Positions 42,764-50,576 of a stretch of 64,000 nt of DNA are shown in pieces. A program made the translations under genes and the position numbers. How positions within the stretch are numbered: the first letter of the stretch is position 1; every line of letters begins with the position of its first letter. The stretch is from Dyadobacter fermentans (GTDB lineage Bacteria > Bacteroidota > Bacteroidia > Cytophagales > Spirosomataceae): positions 248,001 through 312,000 of the forward strand of contig NZ_JAHXBN010000010.1 of NCBI RefSeq assembly GCF_019924045.1, given 5' to 3'. The notes under the pieces were generated by a model, which did no database searches, had not been told where the DNA came from, and saw only the letters and a list, made by a program, of their open reading frames with translations.

Positions 42764-43795
42764 ATGAAGCCTTTGTTGGGACTGTTTTTTGTAATTGCCT
42801 TGTTATGTTTTATAAATGCCGCTTTCGGGCAGGAAATAAGTGATGTGCGCTGGGTTTCCAGGGATACGACTGTCGGGACCGTTCAGGTGGTGGGTCACTG
42901 GAAAAAAGGCGAAAAGAAAAAGTTTCGGGCTTATAAGCTCGATAAGATTTTTAAAGACGACAGCCTCATTTCCGAAAAGAAGGTATTGGATGCTATCATG
43001 CAGTTTGAAGTTGCCGATTCTACCGCCAATTCGTATGAACTGGTATTCACAATGCTGGAAAACAAGCAGATGAAGACCAATAAGGCCATCAGTGAGTTTC
43101 CGATTGAACAATTGGAAATACAGGACGAGGATTTGGCATTGCGATATACTACCGACGCTAATGGTATGCTGAAGTCCTATGCCAATCGCACCGAATTGGA
43201 AGGCAAGCTTGATCAAATCATGAAGATGGTCAAACAAAAGCAAATAGATGCGTTGAAAGATAAGAGTGAGGGCGAACGAAAACTGATTACTGCCGTCGGG
43301 GAAAAAACCGCAAGTGGCAAAGTGTTGTTCAGCGCGATGTATGAAACATTTGTGAGCCAGTTCCATAATCTCCATGGCTACGCGACGGGCATTAATGACA
43401 CGCTGAACTACCGCGAGTCGGTTATACACCCTGCGACTAACAAGCCGATCAGTTTCGATTGTTATCTGTACCTCAGTGCGATCGACACAACGGGCATAGC
43501 ACAGTTCGATATCGAGAAATTTGCGGACATGAAAGATTTTGTCAAAGACTACGCCGCCTTTTTGCAAATCACCCGCGAAGCATCCGGACTGAAAAGGGAC
43601 AAAAAATTTGAACAGGAAGCTACCACCGTGGACATGCAAATGGAAACCTACGTCACGACAGTCATTGATATGGAATCCGGCTGGCCCACATACATGAAAG
43701 TCACGCGCGCAATCTCCACCAAAGAGCCGAAAAAAAAGGAAACGGATTATCGGTATGAGGTTTGGGAATTGGACAGTGATTTGGAGGATCGGTAG
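42764..43795 (+). CDS. Exported hypothetical protein
   Basis: The 343-residue protein has a signal peptide (residues 1-22, ending NAAFGQ) and no membrane helix. It is mostly polar, with a predicted helical KQKQIDALKDKSEGERK stretch near residue 170 and beta segments at the C-terminus (YVTTVIDMESGWPTYMKVTRAI). I do not recognise a family. A TPR or lipocalin-like fold cannot be claimed from the sequence. It stands alone between the divergent ArsR unit and the subtilase gene and is probably periplasmic. Confidence 0.7.
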   Translation: MKPLLGLFFVIALLCFINAAFGQEISDVRWVSRDTTVGTVQVVGHWKKGEKKKFRAYKLDKIFKDDSLISEKKVLDAIMQFEVADSTANSYELVFTMLENKQMKTNKAISEFPIEQLEIQDEDLALRYTTDANGMLKSYANRTELEGKLDQIMKMVKQKQIDALKDKSEGERKLITAVGEKTASGKVLFSAMYETFVSQFHNLHGYATGINDTLNYRESVIHPATNKPISFDCYLYLSAIDTTGIAQFDIEKFADMKDFVKDYAAFLQITREASGLKRDKKFEQEATTVDMQMETYVTTVIDMESGWPTYMKVTRAISTKEPKKKETDYRYEVWELDSDLEDR

Positions 43796-43897
43796 TCCTG
43801 TTTTGGTAATTTAATTTGAATTGTTTGTACTAAATTCTTTACCGGAAGCTAATTTTTGTGCACATTGGATCATAATCGCACCTTAAAAATTTGATCT

Positions 43898-45298
43898 ATG
43901 AAAAGTATGTACAACCTCCTGACGTCGAAGGCGTTGATTGCCTCGGTGGTCATCTCTTTTACCATTGCAAGTTGTCAGGAAACTTCCGTCGAAAATCAGT
44001 CGTCTACACCGTCGGACCCTACCGGCAGCGCGTTGCGGACAAGCGGTGAAAGTGAGTTTGTAGAGGGAGAATTGCTCATCCAGTTTAAAGAAGGCGCATC
44101 GGCTGCTGCCAAACAAAAAGCCTTCGCCAAAGTAAAAGGGCAACCTCTCGAGAAGATATTGACGAAAGCGATGGAGCGGGCTGGTAGGAAAGAGGGCCTG
44201 ACCCTGGTGAAGGTCAATAAAAACGTCTTAGAGGCTATCGCGGACCTCAATGGAGCCGAAGGCATCGAATTTGCCGAACCCAATTATTTGTACCAGCATA
44301 CCGCCATTTCAACGGACACCTATTTCACGAACGGCTCACTCTGGGGCATGTACGGCCCGTCGACGAGTCCTGCGAGCCCTTACGGCAGCAATGCGGCTGC
44401 GGCATGGGCAGCGGGTAACACCGGCTCCACGTCGGTGTACGTGGGGGTGATCGACGAGGGCATTCAGCTCACGCACCCGGATCTGGCAGGCCAGGTATGG
44501 GTTAATCCCGCCGACCCCACAGACGGCATCGATAACGACGGCAACGGGCTTGTGGACGATACCAATGGCTGGGATTTTGCCAATAAGGATGCGTCTATCT
44601 ACGACGGTGGCACAAAAGGTACGCTCGACGACCACGGTACCCACGTGTCGGGCACCATCGGCGGTAAAGCGAACGGGCAAGGAGTGGTTGGTGTAAACTG
44701 GAATATCAAACTCATTTCAGCGAAATTCCTCGGTCGCCGCGGCGGCACTACGGCCGATGCCGTGAAGGCGGTCGATTACCTTACGAGTCTGAAAAACCGT
44801 GGGATCAATATCGTGGCCAGCAACAACTCCTGGGGCGGCGGTGGCTATTCACAAGCACTTTACGACGCTATCGCCCGCGCCAACAATGCGGGAATTATGT
44901 TCATCGCCGCTGCGGGCAACTCCGGAACCAACAACGACGTTACAGCCAGCTACCCGTCCAACTACAATCTCCCGAATGTGATTGCAGTGGCGGCTATCGA
45001 TAAAAACGGAGCATTGGCCAGCTTCTCGCAATACGGGGCTACCACGGTGGACATCGGAGCACCAGGCGTAGCCATTAACTCTACCACTGCTTACAACACC
45101 TATTCATCCTATAATGGCACTTCTATGGCTACCCCGCACGTGACGGGCGCCGTGGCGTTGTACGCGTCCACGCACCCGGGTGCGTCCGTCGCGCAGATAC
45201 GTAACGCGATCCTATCCAGTGCTGTGCCTACGGCTTCGCTGGCTGGGAAAACGGTCACTGGCGGGAGGTTGGATGTGAATGGGGCTTTGAGTAAGTAG
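43898..45298 (+). CDS. Subtilisin-like serine peptidase lipoprotein (S8)
   Basis: The 466-residue protein has a lipoprotein signal (lipobox TIASC, Cys26) and an inhibitor-like propeptide (GELLIQFKEGASAAAKQKAF). The S8 catalytic domain has Asp186 (GVIDEGIQLTHPD), His246 (DDHGTHVSG) and Ser409 (YNGTSMATPHVTGA), plus the oxyanion Asn341 (AAGNSG). The triad is complete. The DTNGWDFANKD and NNSWGGGGYSQ segments match fervidolysin- and lantibiotic-type subtilases. It is expected to be anchored in the outer or inner membrane and to digest proteins in the periplasm or at the surface. Confidence 0.95.
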   Translation: MKSMYNLLTSKALIASVVISFTIASCQETSVENQSSTPSDPTGSALRTSGESEFVEGELLIQFKEGASAAAKQKAFAKVKGQPLEKILTKAMERAGRKEGLTLVKVNKNVLEAIADLNGAEGIEFAEPNYLYQHTAISTDTYFTNGSLWGMYGPSTSPASPYGSNAAAAWAAGNTGSTSVYVGVIDEGIQLTHPDLAGQVWVNPADPTDGIDNDGNGLVDDTNGWDFANKDASIYDGGTKGTLDDHGTHVSGTIGGKANGQGVVGVNWNIKLISAKFLGRRGGTTADAVKAVDYLTSLKNRGINIVASNNSWGGGGYSQALYDAIARANNAGIMFIAAAGNSGTNNDVTASYPSNYNLPNVIAVAAIDKNGALASFSQYGATTVDIGAPGVAINSTTAYNTYSSYNGTSMATPHVTGAVALYASTHPGASVAQIRNAILSSAVPTASLAGKTVTGGRLDVNGALSK

Positions 45299-45387
45299 GT
45301 TGATTATATTTTGGAGAATGGGGAATGGCGTTGGGCTGTTCCCCTTTTTCGTTGAGGTTGATCCCCCTCTTCTTAGCAGATTGGAAA

Positions 45388-45786
45388 CTAAATTGTCCAA
45401 TTTTCGAGCCTAATTTCATTGATTTTTTGAAGATGTCTGGTGTTGTTGGTAACCATCGTCAGTTGATGTCTGACGGCGGTAACGCCAATAAAAAGATCAA
45501 AGTCGTCGAGCGGTGTGCCTATTCTTTGTAGCCGGGCCTTTTCTTTGGCAAATAGATCGATCGAATCAAAAATTGGTAATATCTGCACACCACTCAGAAA
45601 GTTATGTAAGGCTCTGAGATTCTGTTCAGGTCGGTCACTCTTCTCGACGCCAAATTTCAGTTCCGCGAGCGTGATCTCCGAAATATAGCATTGCCCAGGC
45701 GCGATGATATCGAATCGGCGTCGTAGGTCAAACTTGCCCTTCATAAAATAGATGGCAATGTCTGTATCGATCAGGTATTCTTTCAA
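45388..45786 (-). CDS. vapC: PIN-domain toxin, VapC family
   Basis: The 132-residue protein is a complete PIN-domain ribonuclease. The acidic residues are present in order: MKEYLIDTDIAIYF (first Asp), ISEITLAELKFG (Glu) and TPLDDFDLFIGVTAV (third and fourth acidic). In the family VapC cleaves tRNA or rRNA and is inhibited by its antitoxin. It overlaps the upstream antitoxin gene by 4 bp (ATGA). It is the first gene of the accessory patch next to the DUF3800 locus. Confidence 0.92.
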   Translation of the reverse strand: MKEYLIDTDIAIYFMKGKFDLRRRFDIIAPGQCYISEITLAELKFGVEKSDRPEQNLRALHNFLSGVQILPIFDSIDLFAKEKARLQRIGTPLDDFDLFIGVTAVRHQLTMVTNNTRHLQKINEIRLENWTI

Positions 45787-46028
45787 AGTGGCTCTATCTG
45801 GCGGGTTGAGACGCGACTGTTACGAATGTCTTCGATGATTTCATCGGCAGACTGGTCGGACACAAATGCCCCGAATGCTTTGCGAAAGGACGATTTTCTT
45901 TTCCTGGAAATCATTTCATCGACTTCGCCCAGTCTTGCGATCAAAGCCATCCTATTCTCTGTGCTTAGATTGCCCAAAAGAGATGCATAAGCATCAACGA
46001 TAGTGGTATTTCCTTTTGTCGCCTTCAT
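45783..46028 (-). CDS. Antitoxin partner of VapC (VapB-like)
   Basis: The 81-residue protein overlaps vapC by 4 bp. It has an N-terminal part of helical character (TTIVDAYASLLGNLSTENRMALIARLGEV) and a basic centre (RKRKSSFRKAF). The C-terminal tail (EIIEDIRNSRVSTRQIEPL) is typical of a VapB segment that wraps the toxin. The N-terminal DNA-binding type is not clear to me. Operon position and size define it as the antitoxin. A structured element ends only 15 bp before its ATG on the same strand. Confidence 0.75.
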   Translation of the reverse strand: MKATKGNTTIVDAYASLLGNLSTENRMALIARLGEVDEMISRKRKSSFRKAFGAFVSDQSADEIIEDIRNSRVSTRQIEPL

Positions 46029-46044
46029 AGTAACATAAATTTAT

Positions 46045-46124
46045 AAAAAAATGCCCGCATGTACACTAAGAGGGATATCCCGTGACGGGAGCAGGCCGAC
46101 CTTCATGCTACCGCAGGCATTTTC
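46045..46124 (-). ncRNA. Structured RNA-like element, copy 1
   Basis: On the minus strand an 11-bp terminal stem (AAAATGCCTGC with GCGGGCATTTT) encloses conserved blocks and is followed by a T7 run, the form of a small RNA ending in its own terminator. Two blocks are identical to copy 2 at 47556-47630: GCATGAAGGTCG (46097-46108) and TATCCCTCTTAGTG (46064-46077). A hairpin TCCCG-TGA-CGGGA also occurs inside. The conserved loops, beyond the stem, argue for more than a plain terminator. It lies just upstream of the antitoxin gene. Confidence 0.55.
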
Positions 46125-46229
46125 GAAGTCTGGAATGTAAAGATAAATCGTCCCAAAACGCTAAGTCAACTTGCTTGATAAGCGAAACCAGCCACTTATT
46201 CATTTCTCCTTCAATTGAACGGTTGCGAC

Positions 46230-46260
46230 TTTGTAATTAACGGTAAGCGTTTTAAGTTTA
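46230..46260 (+). promoter_or_regulatory. Promoter candidate for the DUF3800 operon
   Basis: TTTG at 46230-46233 and TAAGTTTA at 46253-46260 are spaced by 19 bp, as in Bacteroidota promoters. One base differs from the TAnnTTTG consensus. The leader from here to the first gene is about 190 nt and is highly structured. Confidence 0.4.
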
Positions 46261-46345
46261 TCCCGTCCAGAGTTCCAAAAGAAAGTTACATGCATCATAT
46301 TCGTAAGCATTCACTGTGTGATTGTCTATGGATTTCTATAAAATA

Positions 46346-46429
46346 AACGGTGCCGTAACTACCGTAATGGATATGATGCCATTGCTCTTCTTTTGGGCTG
46401 GACAACGGCAAGTGCGGCACCGTTTTTTT
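46346..46429 (+). ncRNA. Terminator-like structured leader RNA of the DUF3800 operon
   Basis: A perfect 10-bp stem (AACGGTGCCG at 46346-46355, CGGCACCGTT at 46415-46424) is followed by a T7 run. The loop is 59 nt, much too large for a simple terminator. It contains a hairpin AATGG/CCATT (46366-46383) and a segment (46362-46403) antisense to upstream bases 46265-46307. The loop carries ACTA and GGATAT, which loosely resemble words in the opposite strand of copies 1 and 2. Attenuator, riboregulator or independent small RNA are all possible. Confidence 0.5.
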
Positions 46430-46451
46430 GCTGCATTTCATCATCAACCCG

Positions 46452-46709
46452 ATGGATATGCACACTGATTTACACCAACAGCGCCGTGATCAAGCGGCAT
46501 TCAAGTTGCTCAAAGATTTTTTGAATGACGATGTGGATCTTGTGGAATTAGAACACGTTCTCAACGATATGCTCCTTCACTATTTACGACCGGCACACGA
46601 ATGGAACATTTCGCGAGAGCACGCGCTGTACGCGATTGATAATAGTGAAATTTTGACGCGGTTGTTGAGGAAGATGCGGGAATTTGGGAGGCAGGAGGAG
46701 ATGATTTGA
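46452..46709 (+). CDS. Small hypothetical protein upstream of DUF3800
   Basis: From the ATG at 46452 the product is 85 residues. It is a charged, helical protein (RRDQAAFKLLKDFLNDDVDLVELEHVLNDMLLHYLRP) with no signal peptide or membrane segment. I do not recognise a family. It lies just after the structured leader and 27 bp before the DUF3800 gene on the same strand, so the two probably form one unit. A TTG start 24 bp upstream lies in the terminator T-run and is unlikely. Confidence 0.65.
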   Translation: MDMHTDLHQQRRDQAAFKLLKDFLNDDVDLVELEHVLNDMLLHYLRPAHEWNISREHALYAIDNSEILTRLLRKMREFGRQEEMI

Positions 46710-46736
46710 TTACTAATCAACACATATTAATGATAT

Positions 46737-47558
46737 ATGTCAACAATCATATTACCTCCTTTTAAGCGACATCGTTTTTTGGATGAAGCGGGTGATACGG
46801 CCTTTTATGGAAAAGGTAGGGTGCCCATTGTTGGACAGCAAGGTGTTTCCAAATGTTTCATACTAGGCATGTTGAAGATCAATGAACCGCTTGAAGGTGT
46901 ACGTATGAAGATTTTGACCTTACAAAATTCAATTAAGCAAGATCCTTATTTCCAGGGCGTTCATAGCATCGAAAGGCGTAAAGCGAAGAATACTTTTCAT
47001 CTTCATGCTAACGACGATGTTCCGGAAGTTCGCAGGATGGTATATGAGCTGATAAAATCGATTAATTGTAGCTTTGAGGCAGTTGTCGCACGGAAAATAT
47101 ATGACCTTTACGTACGAAAGCACAATCGAAATGAGGCAGAATTTTATGCAGATATGCTCTCGCATTTGCTAAAAAGCAAGTTGAATAAATATGATCGTCT
47201 CGTCCTAAATATTGCACAAAGGTCCAACTGTACAACACATTTCAATTTGGAAAAGGGGCTTAAAAAATCGGTCGAGCGCTCGACATTTCGAAATCCAGAT
47301 CAGCCCAATGACTGTGACGTTGTTTTCAATTTACAGTCTACAACTTCGGAGCCAATCCTCAATATAGCAGATTACTTTTGTTGGGCTATTCAACGAGTGT
47401 TCGAACGCGGCGAGACCAGATTTTATGATTTTATTAGCAGCAAAGTCAGTCACGTCATTGATATTTATGACTTTGAAAACTTCCGCCAACCGAAGGGTAA
47501 ATCAGGTGCACACTATGGTAAGCGACGTAAGTTGACAAGCGAGAACCTGATACAATAA
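46737..47558 (+). CDS. DUF3800 family protein
   Basis: The 273-residue protein has the DUF3800 signatures: FLDEAGD at residues 14-20, FHLHAND at 87-93, RLVLNIAQRSN around 154-164 and PILNIADYFCWAIQRVFERGE at 206-226. DUF3800 proteins have an RNase H-like fold with acidic residues (here Asp16, Glu17 and Asp212) in place of a nuclease centre. The family has been reported next to several conserved RNA motifs of unknown role. The gene is clearly more AT-rich than its neighbours, suggesting recent acquisition. The stop overlaps the T-tract of the antisense copy-2 element. Confidence 0.87.
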   Translation: MSTIILPPFKRHRFLDEAGDTAFYGKGRVPIVGQQGVSKCFILGMLKINEPLEGVRMKILTLQNSIKQDPYFQGVHSIERRKAKNTFHLHANDDVPEVRRMVYELIKSINCSFEAVVARKIYDLYVRKHNRNEAEFYADMLSHLLKSKLNKYDRLVLNIAQRSNCTTHFNLEKGLKKSVERSTFRNPDQPNDCDVVFNLQSTTSEPILNIADYFCWAIQRVFERGETRFYDFISSKVSHVIDIYDFENFRQPKGKSGAHYGKRRKLTSENLIQ

Positions 47559-47630
47559 AAAAAGCCCGTAGGTGCACTAAGAGGGATACCCCTCGACGAC
47601 TCGTGGTCGACCTTCATGCATAACAGGCTG
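47556..47630 (-). ncRNA. Structured RNA-like element, copy 2
   Basis: On the minus strand a 7-bp stem (AGCCTGT with ACGGGCT, one G-U pair) ends in a T7 run that reaches the stop codon of the DUF3800 gene. Identical blocks to copy 1 are at 47608-47619 (GCATGAAGGTCG) and 47575-47588 (TATCCCTCTTAGTG). It is transcribed convergently with DUF3800 if expressed, so it could also act as its terminator from the other side. Confidence 0.55.
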
Positions 47631-47747
47631 ATTCAAAGATAACAATATTTGTGCTGAATATAAAAGTTGTTGATTTTTTTTAACATTATTTATAGTCTAA
47701 GCCGTATTGGGTTGAAAAATCAAGAATATTTGAATTGGCCTACTACA

Positions 47748-49316
47748 TTATTTATTCACCACCACCGTCACCATCCCCCGCGCCGGAATCAACACCCCCT
47801 CCTTCAAATTCCTGATCTCCGATCGCCGCATATTCACCCCTTTCTCCCCCGTAGTGAGATAAACCTCTGTCCCTTTCACCATCCATCCACTCACCTCCGG
47901 CCGCAAAATCCGCTCCTCATTCCCGTAATTGATAGCTACCAGCACCACCTGCTTCTCATTGGCATAAGCCGAAACCATCAAATCCTGTGCAATCTGCTCC
48001 CTACTAAGCTTATCTCGGCGTTCGATACTCAACCGATGCATGCCCGGCCGGACGAACCGGCTGTAATGGCCCAATGCCCATAAGTTCTTGGTAGCAGTAG
48101 TGGTACCGTCTACGTACTCGCGTGACGAGGGCGCGAGGGCGATGAGGTAGTAGCGGGTATCAAAATCAGGATTTCCGGGTTCCCAACTGTTCCAGAGCTG
48201 CCAGGCGGCGGCGTTGCCGTATACGAGGTCGTCGTGGATGACTTTGGAGAGGAACAATGCGCAGTCGATGGCGGGGATGCGGCCGGTTTTGCCCTCGCGG
48301 TAGCCGTCGGCGAGCATGGAATATTCGGTTTGCCAGAAGGTGACGCCGTACTTGGCAGTAGTGTCGGCTACCTGGCGTCGGATGGCGATGCGAGCGCTGT
48401 CGCCTTTATCGGTGAAATAGCTGTGGCCGCCGATGAGGCGCGGGAGGTTACGGAGGCCCGTTAATGCGACCTTGCTTTTTGGGTTGAAGAAGGCTTGCGT
48501 TTGTTGGGCAGCGTTACCTGTTTTCCCGTAGAGAAAATCGAGCTGGGCGGCTTCGGTGATCAGGATTTTGGAGGTCGAGCCGGTAGCAGTCAATGCGCTG
48601 TCGAGCGCTTTGGCGACGTGGGCGATTTCATCGTTGCGCCACGGGCTACCTTCCTGCTTGGCACCTTGGCCGGGGGCGTGGTACCAGTCCCATTGCGGCT
48701 CGTTGACAGGACTGATGTATTTGAAATGCAAGCCTTCCTCGTCGAAATGCTTCAAAACCGTGGCCAGGAAGCGGGCATAGTCGCCGTAATGCTCCGGTTT
48801 AAGATTCGAGACGTAGTCTTTGGTTGTTTTATAACCCCGGGCGTTCTTCGTAAACTGCACCGGCGGCGTGTTGGAGAATGCGATCAGGTTTTCGACGCCG
48901 TAATCCCTTGCTTTTTGAGTAAACCAAACATAACCGGCCTGTTTCGTCCAGTCGTAGGTGCCATCGGGTCGCAGAAAGCACTCCACGCGCTTGCGGAAGT
49001 CGGTAATGCCGCTGCTGTCGCCTTGCTCGGCTGTACCGCCGCCGATGTTGAAGCGCCAGGCCGAAAGCCCGATGCCTTTGGGACTACCATTGGCATCGAA
49101 ATCCTTGCTAAACAGCCATTCGGCCATCTGCTCGCGATTTTGAGTGGGCCAGTTCTTGGCGATGCCTTCGGTAAACCACGCCCCGGCGGCACCGAAGTTG
49201 TCGATCTTTTGTGCTTTGTTTTTAGTATTGATTTTAACGACCAATTCGCGCGGTTTTTGGGCGTGGATTGTTTGTGCTGCAATGAATGAAAGGGTTAGGA
49301 AAAGTATTTTCTTCAT
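47748..49316 (-). CDS. GH30-family glycoside hydrolase (endo-beta-1,6-galactanase-like)
   Basis: The 522-residue protein has a signal peptide (residues 1-19, ending IHAQK) and a (beta/alpha)8 barrel with side beta-domain, as in GH30. The acid/base Glu is in YISPVNEPQWDW and the nucleophile Glu in TFWQTEYSML. The start IDNFGAAGAWFTEGIAKNW and the C-terminal beta region (VVLVAINYGNEE) fit endo-beta-1,6-galactanase or related enzymes. It is exported, with no binding module and no linked SusC/D pair beside it. Other GH30 specificities such as xylanase cannot be excluded. Confidence 0.87.
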   Translation of the reverse strand: MKKILFLTLSFIAAQTIHAQKPRELVVKINTKNKAQKIDNFGAAGAWFTEGIAKNWPTQNREQMAEWLFSKDFDANGSPKGIGLSAWRFNIGGGTAEQGDSSGITDFRKRVECFLRPDGTYDWTKQAGYVWFTQKARDYGVENLIAFSNTPPVQFTKNARGYKTTKDYVSNLKPEHYGDYARFLATVLKHFDEEGLHFKYISPVNEPQWDWYHAPGQGAKQEGSPWRNDEIAHVAKALDSALTATGSTSKILITEAAQLDFLYGKTGNAAQQTQAFFNPKSKVALTGLRNLPRLIGGHSYFTDKGDSARIAIRRQVADTTAKYGVTFWQTEYSMLADGYREGKTGRIPAIDCALFLSKVIHDDLVYGNAAAWQLWNSWEPGNPDFDTRYYLIALAPSSREYVDGTTTATKNLWALGHYSRFVRPGMHRLSIERRDKLSREQIAQDLMVSAYANEKQVVLVAINYGNEERILRPEVSGWMVKGTEVYLTTGEKGVNMRRSEIRNLKEGVLIPARGMVTVVVNK

Positions 49317-49343
49317 GGTTAAGGAATGAATATCGTCCGGTAT

Positions 49344-50501
49344 TTAGAATACATCAAAACCCATTGCAAGCAGGATAAAGACCACGGCCCAGCCAGCAAT
49401 TTGTAGCGGTACCGAATGTTTATAGCTGCCCATTAACCTTTGCTTACGGCTAGCTACGAGCAGAATGGCTAGGGCAATGGGAAGTACAAAGCCATTTAAC
49501 GTGCCTACAAATACGAGCACTTTCACCGGCCGCCCTACCAGCAGGAAAATGATGGTAGAAATAAGGATAAAGACAATGGTCACGTATGACTGGTACCGCT
49601 CGATCAAAGGATGAAATGATCGAAGAAACGAAATGGAAGTGTAAGCGGCGCCCACCACCGAAGTAATGGCAGCCGCCCAGATCATAAGCCCGAAAAGTTG
49701 CCTGCCGAATGAGCCCGCGGCATTTTCAAAGACCGAGGCGGCGGGATTGTCCGGGTTAATGCTTGCACCGGTGAGGATAATGCCGAGAGTAGCCAGAAAC
49801 AGCAAATAGCGGATCAATGCGGTGATAAGAATTCCGGTGGACGCCCCGCGATTCACTTCTTTCAAGGCGCTTTCGCCTCGCATGCCCGAGTCGAGCAGGC
49901 GGTGCGCGCCTGCGAAGGAGATGTACCCGCCTACGGTGCCGCCCACGAGCGTGAGGGTGGCGATAGGGTCGAATTTTTCGGGGAAAAAGGTGTGCCGGAT
50001 GGCGCTGCCCAATGGCGGATGCGAGGTAAATGCGACATACAAAATGAGGGCGATCATAACAAAGCCCAGGATTTTGGCAAAACTGTCCATCGCTTTGCCG
50101 GCTTCTTTAAAGAGGAAGATTCCAATGGCAATGGCTGCACTGAGGATGGCGCCGGTTTGCACGCTGACACCCGTCATCGCTTCGATGCCGAGACCTGCAC
50201 CGGCCACATTGCCGATGTTGAAGGCTAGCCCGCCGGCTACGATGAGGAATGCGAGAAGGTAACCGAGTCCCGGTAAAAGCTCGTTGGCGAGGTCCTGGGC
50301 CCGCTTGCCGGAGACGGTGATGATCTGCCAGATATTGAACTGGACGGCGAGGTCGATCAATATCGATAGCAGAATGATAAAGCCGAAGCTGGTCGCCAGC
50401 TTTTCGGTGAAGACGGTTGTTTGCGTCAGGAAGCCCGGGCCTACCGCGGAGGTGGCCATCAGGAATGCGGCTCCTAGGAGGGCGTTTTTGTTTTTTGACA
50501 T
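49344..50501 (-). CDS. NRAMP-family transporter lacking metal-site motifs
   Basis: The 385-residue protein has about 11 membrane helices and the NRAMP fold. The first helix reads SAVGPGFLTQTTVF instead of the metal-binding DPGN motif, and the sixth helix reads SFAGAHRLLDSG instead of the MPH motif. Classical Mn/Fe transport is therefore unlikely. In Bacillus subtilis the YcsG-type NRAMP relative sits in the 5-oxoprolinase (pxpABC) operon. Here the neighbour is a 5-oxoprolinase-type hydantoinase. Uptake of 5-oxoproline or a related small organic molecule is a good inference. Confidence 0.8.
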   Translation of the reverse strand: MSKNKNALLGAAFLMATSAVGPGFLTQTTVFTEKLATSFGFIILLSILIDLAVQFNIWQIITVSGKRAQDLANELLPGLGYLLAFLIVAGGLAFNIGNVAGAGLGIEAMTGVSVQTGAILSAAIAIGIFLFKEAGKAMDSFAKILGFVMIALILYVAFTSHPPLGSAIRHTFFPEKFDPIATLTLVGGTVGGYISFAGAHRLLDSGMRGESALKEVNRGASTGILITALIRYLLFLATLGIILTGASINPDNPAASVFENAAGSFGRQLFGLMIWAAAITSVVGAAYTSISFLRSFHPLIERYQSYVTIVFILISTIIFLLVGRPVKVLVFVGTLNGFVLPIALAILLVASRKQRLMGSYKHSVPLQIAGWAVVFILLAMGFDVF

Positions 50502-50508
50502 TTTGTTT

Positions 50509-50568
50509 TGCCACGGATTACACGAAGAAGCACGAATGTCTTCGTGTTTAATTCGTGCCTTCGTGGCA
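50509..50568. repeat. 60-bp inverted repeat between transporter and oxoprolinase genes
   Basis: Outer arms TGCCACG and CGTGGCA flank a longer imperfect palindrome (CACGAAGAAGCACGAAT with ATTCGTGCCTTCGTG). It probably forms a strong hairpin at the end of the oxoprolinase transcript. The TGCCACGGATTACACGAA wording is that of a widely seen Bacteroidota intergenic repeat. Confidence 0.65.
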
Positions 50569-50576
50569 TATTAAAG

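Larger units (their letters stand above)
46029..46451. other. Gene-free leader of the DUF3800 locus
   Basis: No supported coding region is present. The gap holds structured element copy 1, a promoter candidate (46230-46260), a 43-nt stretch (46265-46307) complementary to 46362-46403, and a terminator-like RNA (46346-46429). Confidence 0.6.

Noticed and set aside
46045..46124. Copy 1 read as a hammerhead, twister or pistol ribozyme
   Set aside because: None of the conserved cores of these ribozymes is present.
48495..49289. 264-codon plus-strand frame opposite the GH30 gene
   Set aside because: It is antisense to a signal-peptide-bearing GH30 enzyme with both catalytic Glu residues.
49344..50501. 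Classical Mn/Fe NRAMP transporter
   Set aside because: The DPGN and MPH metal-binding motifs in helices 1 and 6 are absent, so the metal role was not assigned.
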